Below are positions 56,901 through 64,000 of a stretch of DNA of 64,000 nucleotides, in pieces (the stretch's first letter is position 1; every line of letters starts with the position of its first letter). The DNA is from Limanda limanda (lineage: Eukaryota; Chordata; Actinopteri; Pleuronectiformes; Pleuronectidae), in the NCBI RefSeq assembly GCF_963576545.1, contig NC_083648.1, positions 14,220,005-14,284,004 on the forward strand, read 5' to 3'. Below the pieces are notes generated by a model, which saw only the letters and a list, made by a program, of their open reading frames with translations, was not told the origin of the DNA and made no database searches. The position numbers and the translations under genes are program-made.

Positions 56901-59505
56901 TTCTCTGAGCAAATCCTTTGAGATCGTGCACCTTATGCATGAGTGCTGACACGACACATTTTATTTAGATCAAATTATCCAATTCTGACTAATCAGTCGC
57001 TGTTTTGCAGGAGCTGTTTTGTATGGTCGTGTGTGGTAAAAAGGAATTACAGCTTGGGTTGCGTGCTGGGAAATGAAAGTAGCTACTTACTGTGTGTGCG
57101 AGTGTATGTGGTATACAGGGAAATTTATAAAAGCAAACCGCGGCACTCTGGAGAAACCTGATTAGGTTTAACTTGAGCTCAGAAATGAAAATTAATTTGG
57201 GAGAAGCTCTGGCCCTCTACCATTACCTGAGGCACAGCCATTATGTTAAAAAATAGCTGCTCAGACGCACCACGTGCACGGTTAATCTAAACGAAGCTAA
57301 TACAGGTTTTCTATTGATTCCCAGTCCACGACGGACGTGAAATTCTGCCATGTGAGTAATTAACATCCACATCTATATCACGGAGAACATAGCTCATTGT
57401 CTTGGGCTCTGCAGGTTACATGCTGTTTGGCTAAATAGGACATTACTCAGGCTTTAGTGACAAGGTCCAAACAACAGAATTAATTCTATAGACATTTTCT
57501 CTTTTAAGCAATCAATACTTTGCTCAATTGTACTCTGAGGTTGTGTTTTAAAAGTAAGTCATTAGGGACAAATAGGGATTCATGTTTGACTGCCAGTTAT
57601 ACATTAGCCGAACGCAGACCCATCGGAAAGCTGGGTGTGTGCACGCATGCATTCCCATCTGCACTGTAGGTAGGCATGTGTGCTTTTGTGCTTTGGTATG
57701 CAGTGACGTATTTACATTTATCCCATTCCCCCACAGGAGTTGGGTTTAAGAGAGACACGCTCCTTTGTACATGAGCACAAGCTCCGCTGGGACTTGTGTT
57801 TTTTTGTAATTCTCTCTGATCTTCTTTTAACCTATTTGAAATGGTGTGTGCACGGTGACATTTTCATTTGCTAAATTTACAAGTGCTACAAGGATGCATC
57901 TGAAGTGGTTTACAACAAGACGGATCCATAAACAGGCTGGAGATAACTGGGAAAAAAGATGACATTGTTTTTTATCAAGTTACACTTAAGAGCCCTGTGA
58001 TTTAATGATAGCTGCGTCTCTCTGATGGAGAACCAACATGCCCCTGCAACCAACGGCTTGTGCTCAGCCAAGGACAGTTTGCATTTGAAGAGTCTGTAAT
58101 CACAACATCTTGCATCGATTATGCAGAAGTAAAATGTTTTCTTCCTAAAAGAAATGTCTGGAAACTCATGATTTGATCACAATACATCATTCGATTATTT
58201 GTGAGGTTACACAGACAGACAATAGCTCTGAGCTGTGTGTCCACATATCCCCTCGTCTTAAAATTAAGCTCACTAAACCAGGCTTTACTCCACCGATTCA
58301 CGATTTTCAAAATCAATCAGTTAAACTTTTCCTATGGGTGTACAATCTATTCACGGATGGATGAGCAACGGTCATGGATGTGATGCAGAGGGATATTCAG
58401 CAAGTCCCAGGACTACAAGCAAAAATTCAATGTATTTATATTTCAACAAACAAGAACACGACTTCCATCTTCTGCTGACAACTCAAAACATTTAGTCCAA
58501 TCAGCAACTCGCCATCATCATAGTCTTTGTACTGTTTCAAATCCATAGCATGATTGTGCCCTGAGGTTTTCCATTGCAGATTTATGTCCATTCAGCAATA
58601 AATTATACATCTTTGCTAGAGGATGTTACAGATGTGACCTGAATATGTTCAGAAATGACAGATCAGTACCAATAAGAACAGAAGTAACCCTTAAATATAT
58701 TGAAAATCTCTGTAGCACAAAGTGGGTAAGCTACACCTAGTATTTCAGCAGAATACATGACCAAATTATCATCAAGAAATACATAGATATATATTCTTTT
58801 TCTATTTCATGCTCAATTAAGAGCTGTTATGATTGTTATGAATCTCCCATACCTTCCAACTATGTTTATCTAAAGGAAGGAGTACATGCAAGTAAAGTTA
58901 TTAATATGTACAAGGACAGGTGAGAAACAGCATCTTAGGTGGCTGTCAACAACATCCCCATTAATTTCAATCCTAGGAAAAGAAAACATCTGTGCTCTTA
59001 CAATTCATGGCATCTCCACCCATCACTGAACTTTGCATAAAGAGTGTGTCAAATTTCAGGGACATCAGTGGCTTGAATGCCAAGAGCGATGACAAGTTCT
59101 TTCATTTTCTACCGAATGGAGCGTTTTTTTGGTTTTTAACCGGTTCAGAATTCTTCAAAGGGATCGCAGGGAGACTCTTTAACGTCCTTATTACGATGAT
59201 CTCTCCTGGCAGAAGCGAAAAGACAGAACGTGACATGAGAAAAATGGAGTAGAAGTTAAACGAAGCAGATTGGTGGATAGGTGGGTTGGAATAGGTGGGT
59301 TCGAAGTAGTGAGTGGGAGCTGAGTGAGATTGAGTGAGATGGCGAGAGGAAGAAAAGTTGTGGAACAGCAAATTCGCAGTTAGCTAATGAGCGTACCGAG
59401 GGGCACATTTGTTATTTATTTCCTGAGCTTGTTTCGTTAAGAGAAGGGCACAGCAATTAGCTTTGAGGAGATGACATCCCTAAGCGCCCTTGTGCTCCGT
59501 TGCAG
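53992..59505. other. Long unique stretch without a supported gene
   Basis: No exon with adequate support and no recognised transposon. Short tandem GTGGGTT and GAGTGAGATT motifs occur at 59270-59345. An acceptor-like CCATTCCCCCACAG at about 57737 precedes only a short open frame. Confidence 0.4.
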
Positions 59506-59715
59506 AGCAACACAAGAGCCCTGTCGAAAATGCTAAACGACCTGTTGGGCCTGGCGCGAGGGGGGACGCGGAAAGACGTCCCACCCGTGACCCAGCGTGA
59601 CATCTCCAGAGCAGCGTTGTCAGCTGGGGAACGAGAGAGGAGAGATAGCGGCCAGCTCGGAATCCACCTCACCTCAGGACTGACGGCTCAAACAATGCAG
59701 CTATGCTTTTTTTAA
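59506..59715 (+). CDS. Candidate terminal coding exon, unidentified
   Basis: A pyrimidine-rich acceptor (CCTTGTGCTCCGTTGCAG, ending 59505) opens a phase-0 frame of 69 codons to TAA at 59713, and AATAAA follows at 59820-59825. The segment is clearly GC-richer than its neighbours, with a moderate excess of G/C at third positions. The product is hydrophilic (for example RALSKMLNDLLGLARGG, later AALSAGERERRDSGQL) with no domain I recognise. Against it, the minus strand is also open over the same stretch, as happens by chance in GC-rich DNA, and no upstream exon was found. Confidence 0.2.
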   Translation, partial: SNTRALSKMLNDLLGLARGGTRKDVPPVTQRDISRAALSAGERERRDSGQLGIHLTSGLTAQTMQLCFF

Positions 59716-59819
59716 TTTTCACATATTCTCTTCTTTTCTCTGCATCACATTTTTAAATGTATCTCAGGGTTCAAAAGCTAAGCTATTATGTTTCTATTAA
59801 CCTATGTCATTAGTAATGA

Positions 59820-59825
59820 AATAAA
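59820..59825 (+). terminator. Possible poly(A) signal AATAAA
   Basis: Lies 105 bases after the stop of the candidate exon at 59506-59715. In AT-rich DNA this hexamer is frequent, so it adds little on its own. Confidence 0.2.
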
Positions 59826-61083
59826 TATTTCTGGTTTAAATGAATGTACAGTAGCAATAAATACCTACCAAGACATATATAAGGAAATATGAAATAATAA
59901 AAGCCAGAGCTGCAATGGGATGTGTGTAATGAAATATATTTCAATGTAACTCTGAATACAGACACACACACACACACACCAGATATCGCTCAACGCATGG
60001 TCATTCAGAGAACTTTGTAAATCTCATTAATGTATAACCTGACTCCTATACAAAAATGACTATACAAGGTATTTTCAAACGATAATAATTAGACCTGCTG
60101 AATACACAGAATTTGCAAAAAAAGTGTAACAAAGGAAAAAGAAAACACAACTAGTTTACCACACCAGCAATCTCTATATTCAAACCTTCATTAAATGAGG
60201 CAATGTGCTCCAAACAAGAGAGGATGGAGCCTTGTTTGAAATGTCAGCCTTTTAAGATATTAATTGGAGCTGAGACCCTTGAATCAAGGGAAAAAAAACA
60301 GGGTGCCCACAGAGGTGCGTGGTAATGAGCTGCGCTTTGTGTAAGGGGGAAGTTTGGCTGATTGAAATTACACAGCAGTGTCTGACCAGACCGTAAACAT
60401 AGTCATTAACTCCATAATAAGTGCAGCATCCTCCTGGTTTTCTAGACTGTGTGATTTCCGGAAAAGAGTTTAAATGTGTTGAAATTAACATTATCTCTCC
60501 TAGAAACGTATAAATATACTGTATGTGTTCATGTTTGGCCTTTCAGACTTAATGCATTTGTGTAACAAACGTGTTCGGTCAGGATCAAACAAGTCCCATT
60601 AGGAGAACAGCAAAATATTTTAAGGCTTGAGTGAGTGTAGGAGAATCTCCTAAAAATAATTGCCTTGTTAGTCCAAACTAAATAAATTCAATGTGTTCTT
60701 AATGGTAATTTAGGAAACATTCCACCATAAAAACCCAGCTCCCCAATCAGTGAGAAAGTCTAAATCCAATCTAGCCTGGAAAAAATTCAGTGGTTGTCCT
60801 ATACACAAAAAACACATATGTACAGTTATTCCTTTAAAGTCAGTAGATGTAAAATTCCCTGTTTTGTAAAAGCCTGTATATTTGAAATTGTTGCTACAGA
60901 AAAAATAGAAAAAAACAATCCTGCGCTAAATGCTACAGCTGCTATGCAATTTGACAGTGTTCCAGCCTCCCACTCATGCTAACAAGTGGAGGACAAGGTG
61001 CATGGAAACTGAGGTGAAAAGATTTACTTTTTGATCATTAACTGGCCAATAATAAATAGAGATTTGTTTTTCCTCTGAGTCAG
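59826..61083. other. AT-rich unique sequence
   Basis: (CA)n at 59962-59979. No other feature. Confidence 0.4.
59962..59979. repeat. (CA)n microsatellite
   Basis: Nine CA units. Confidence 0.9.
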
Positions 61084-61475
61084 AATTCTTTCTCTTTCAT
61101 TCACTACCCAAAACGCTCATGGCCGTAGCCGAAGGCTGGAACATAGATAAACTGGAAAATGTAAAGCTTTGCCTTCAGGCTCAGCTCTCTCTTCACTTCA
61201 ACAGTAATGCTGCACCATCCACCATTTCCTGCTCCAGCCTCCACTTGTTTACTTATGAATTAATTAATAAGACCCAGACCCTTTAAACTGCTTCACTTGG
61301 GGTAGCATCTAACACCCAACCTGGGAGCATCCACTGTTTTCCAGCAGAAAGCCATGGCCTCAGAATCTGTGCCGTCTCTCACCCTGACCGCTTGTTACTC
61401 GGCCTCAAACCACCTAGCGCATAATGGAGGTCCCGGTCTGATGAAGGCAAGAGAGCCCAATCATCTGCAAAGACG
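61084..61475 (-). pseudogene. Non-LTR retrotransposon polymerase relic (C-terminal part)
   Basis: On the minus strand the order of blocks matches the region after the catalytic YADD box of a common fish LINE polymerase: CTTGCCTTCATCAGACCGGG, GATTCTGAGGCCATGGCTTT, CCCCAAGTGAAGCAGTTTAA, GTGAAGAGAGAGCTGAGCCT and GGCCATGAGCGTTTTGGGTA. The encoding frame is broken by stops and by a replaced or deleted piece around 61240-61280. The catalytic aspartates and the endonuclease domain are absent. The copy is 5'-truncated and dead. Clade not resolved. Confidence 0.6.
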
Positions 61476-61719
61476 CGATATTAGATTCTGATGTTCCCAA
61501 ACCAATGTTTTCAAAATTCCCCTAACGTGTCTACATCTTAAAATCATGAAAGTCACCTATTGTAAGCAATAGAATTATATATTTTTTGAATAATTCAAAT
61601 AGATTGTAGTAGTTTCAAGTGAAAAGGATACTTTTATTAGTAGCATACATTTGATGGGATATACACATTTGGTCAACTCCTCATACTGTCGGAAAATGTG
61701 TTGTTGCTCACATTCTTAC

Positions 61720-61920
61720 CTCCAGGGTGAGAATCATCAGCTGCCCATCATTAGCTTTCTCCACAGTCCTTCCTGTCTCCTGTAACCACACAGCCATGTG
61801 GGTAGTTGTTTTCTTTTTTTCTTTTGGCTCTGTGGCTTCCGACCAACGCAGACCTGTCACTGCCATCTGCTGCTGCCTGGTCCAAAGTGTCATAGTCAGC
61901 CAGCTTGGTGTCGACACTGC
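61720..61920 (-). CDS. Candidate internal or last coding exon, unidentified
   Basis: On the minus strand an acceptor (CTCTGCCTGTGTCAG) precedes 61920, and a good donor (CTGGAG followed by GTAAGAATG) follows 61720. The exon is 201 bases. One frame is open throughout (67 codons, phase 0 to 0). Another, entering with two carried bases, encodes 55 residues such as SVDTKLADYDTLDQAAADGS and later a basic AKRKK patch, then stops at a TAA about 31 bases before the donor. The second frame has the more protein-like composition and would make this the last coding exon with an intron in the 3' UTR. It lies about 250 bases from a LINE relic, so a repeat origin is possible. No protein family is recognised. 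Confidence 0.25.
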
Positions 61921-62390
61921 CTGACACAGGCAGAGCAGGAGCATCCTATCTGCTGCCTCTGCTCTTCCATTGGTCCAGTAAAATCTCTTTTTTTAAGTAT
62001 TTTCAAGAAAGAATGACTGAATCTTTTAAATCTTAGTCGAGACTTCTATACTATATTAAACTAGAGAACACAATAATAATACATATGAAGGCCAGAGTTT
62101 TTATACCTTCTATTTATTTATCAACATGTGAAAACAAATGCACGTAGGCAACTGGACTTGCTTGACTTGTATTCTAAAAACATACTCTGTTTCTAGCCAG
62201 CCCTGCTCTGGTAGATGATTTAAGCAGATATTATACATTGGACCCTACTGTTGAATAATACCTGTTACAGTCTCTTGAACGGCACATTGCTGTGTTTGTA
62301 CAGTTATGTGCTCAGGGTGCATATAAGGAGAAGCACCGGAGCTTTAGTAAAGGAGATCCTGTGATGCTTATCTATTCACCTTAAAGGGAT
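61921..62390. other. Unique noncoding sequence
   Basis: No feature recognised. Confidence 0.4.
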
Positions 62391-62716
62391 AGTTCATAGA
62401 AACACTTTAAGGTTTGAAACATTTCAATCTGTAATGTGTAAATGATGCTGTTTCAAGTGGAATCTACATGTCAGGGCTCCTGGACACTTAGATGACACCA
62501 CAGGGGCAGTAAAGAGGCATTTCTGTTGTTGTTTTTTTAGGTTTGAAGAAGTGATCCCTCAGTGACTTAAATTGTATTGGATTTGGCTCCAACATTATTT
62601 ACCCCTGAAACTCCAAAAGGGTTTTGTGGACTCAGACACTTTACCCGCCCCTCCTTCAGCATAGTGGTGAGTTGATAATAAGTGAATTTGAATTTTTCTG
62701 TGAACTGTCCCTGTAA
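62391..62716. mobile_element. TTAA-class MITE, older copy
   Basis: Left end TTAAAGGGATAGTTCATAGA. The right end, reverse-complemented, begins TTACAGGGACAGTTCACAGA, so the inverted repeats match with a few substitutions and the right TTAA has become GTAA on the plus strand. The AGGGA start is shared with 31431-31923, but the interiors differ. It is non-autonomous, with no coding relic. Confidence 0.75.
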
Positions 62717-64000
62717 GGTCTGCCTGGTTTGGTAACTTGTGCATTGATGAATCATCCACAAGATGAGAAAGCTGCAAGTTGGAATTATATCAGAGGTTTA
62801 ATGTGAATAAAACATGAAATACCTTTCTTGACAATAAATGTGACTGTTCATTGCTACATTGTTTCTGCTCATTATTATACAGGGAGATGCATTGTGTTTT
62901 AAATTGGATATTCCAGAAAATGTACCATAAGCCTGAAGGGGACGGATGTAACATTAACTCATCAAGAATACAGTCCACACGCAGCTCTTCATGTCATTAA
63001 CCTCTAGGAGTTAGAAACACAGCCAATTCATATTCTGCAGGGATTTCAGACGCATTTTATCACTGTGCTGAGGGAAGTGGACAGAATAATTGGATTCACT
63101 ATTACTTGCTGAAATTAAGTCTGATTATTTTGATGTTCAACCTTTTCTCTTCATTAATTTACTTTTGTCCTTTTGGCTGGTACACTTGGATTGAAATTCC
63201 AATTTCTCCTGAAACAGAATTGTCCTCGAACCAGCAGCCTCTTGCTGCAAAACACAGTTTGTCATCTTCGTGCGCGACTCAATTACGAAGAAAGCCTGTC
63301 AGATTTACACAGCAGGGCATTAGCTTTGATGAGGGAGCCACATATTTAAACTATTTACCTCGGCTATGTTTACCCTCTCCGTTTATCCTTCAAAATACAT
63401 TACCACATATTTTTTTTCCGTTACCCTGCCCATCTGTAATCATGCTTCACTAGAGCGATCACTAAGACATTTGCCACACTGGACATGTTTTCATTAGAAT
63501 GATCCCTCTCTTTACAAAATGCCTGAATGTCTTTAATTTAAGTGAAGAGGCAGTGAAGCGCTGCAAAGTTTTAATTTCTGTTTCTCATGACAACCCCCTA
63601 CATTCTCTTCTCTATATCTGCACATAGTCTCTACCCCCATGGGACAAATGGAGGGGGAGGGGGGTATTTCAAGGCAGGACCCACATCCACCTAGAAAAAG
63701 CTAACAAACTCTAGTTATACAGCATGAAGGAGAAAGAGAATGCTTACATTTGTATAAATTAGCATGCTGAATAAAAGGCAAGGTCAGAAAATGTTGGCAT
63801 TCACATTTGGTGAGGGAAAATTCGAGGTAGTGTGATGTGAATTTTTATCAGATTGCTTCTTTTTTTTTTTTCCTTCTTTGACACATTATATGACCTCTGT
63901 GGCTTCACTATCGAAATGTGTCCCATTCTATCCACTCCTGCTTTAAAAAAAAAAAAACTCCACCTGCCATATATTTGTCAAATTATTTCCTCTCTCTCTG
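62717..64000. other. Unique noncoding sequence
   Basis: No supported gene or recognised repeat apart from short poly(T), poly(A) and G runs (for example near 63654 and 63947). The open frame at 63106-63453 (+) lacks splice or domain support. Confidence 0.4.

Noticed and set aside
1..64000. CRISPR array, operon, phage or other prokaryotic system
   Set aside because: No regularly spaced repeats, no dense same-strand genes, and composition and repeats are those of a fish genome.

Overview
The window looks like vertebrate, most likely percomorph teleost, nuclear DNA. It has no bacterial-style gene packing, no open frame longer than about 190 codons, and AT-leaning composition. It carries many (CA)n/(TG)n microsatellites and several interspersed repeats recognised from memory as fish families. 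These include a tRNA-derived SINE with a (GATG)n tail, a short repeat ending in ATCAATCA units, short inverted-repeat DNA elements and non-LTR retrotransposon fragments. It is best read as intergenic or large-intron DNA. No complete gene is visible and I recognise no protein-coding gene by name.

Layout. 1-3.1 kb: a SINE tail, then mostly unique sequence, with a plausible last exon and poly(A) signal at 1497-1975 (+). 3.1-3.5 kb: a LINE-1-like 5' fragment flanked by direct repeats. 3.5-16.9 kb: mostly unique, with a candidate first coding exon at 10785-10932 (-) and small repeats near 12 kb. 17-21.4 kb: repeat-rich, with a MITE, a LINE 3' end, two interspersed repeats (one interrupted by another insertion) and a SINE. 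21.4-28 kb: mostly unique; a second MITE of the 17 kb family lies at 25.4-25.9 kb, and 26.4-27.9 kb looks like conserved regulatory DNA. 28-32 kb: a SINE, a decayed AT-rich tandem repeat and a well-preserved TTAA-flanked MITE at 31431-31923. 32-37 kb: unique. 37.2-38.4 kb: a SINE split by a GC-richer, Harbinger-like element. 38.5-45.6 kb: mostly unique. 45.6-50.2 kb: repeats, an unidentified decayed segment and a fish repeat of about 1 kb. 50-64 kb: mostly unique, with LINE relics at 52.9 and 61.1 kb, a second TTAA MITE at 62.4 kb, and two weak exon candidates at 59.5 kb (+) and 61.7 kb (-).

Nothing supports a multi-gene functional system. The more interesting signals are the TTAA element that still holds a start codon and splice donor, the LINE fragment that kept its 5' end and lost its 3' end, the nested SINE/DNA-element insertion, and a few exon candidates that RNA data could settle. 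Repeat family assignments come from remembered consensus patterns, not a search. Exon calls rest on splice, start and poly(A) motifs judged by eye and have a high expected false-positive rate.
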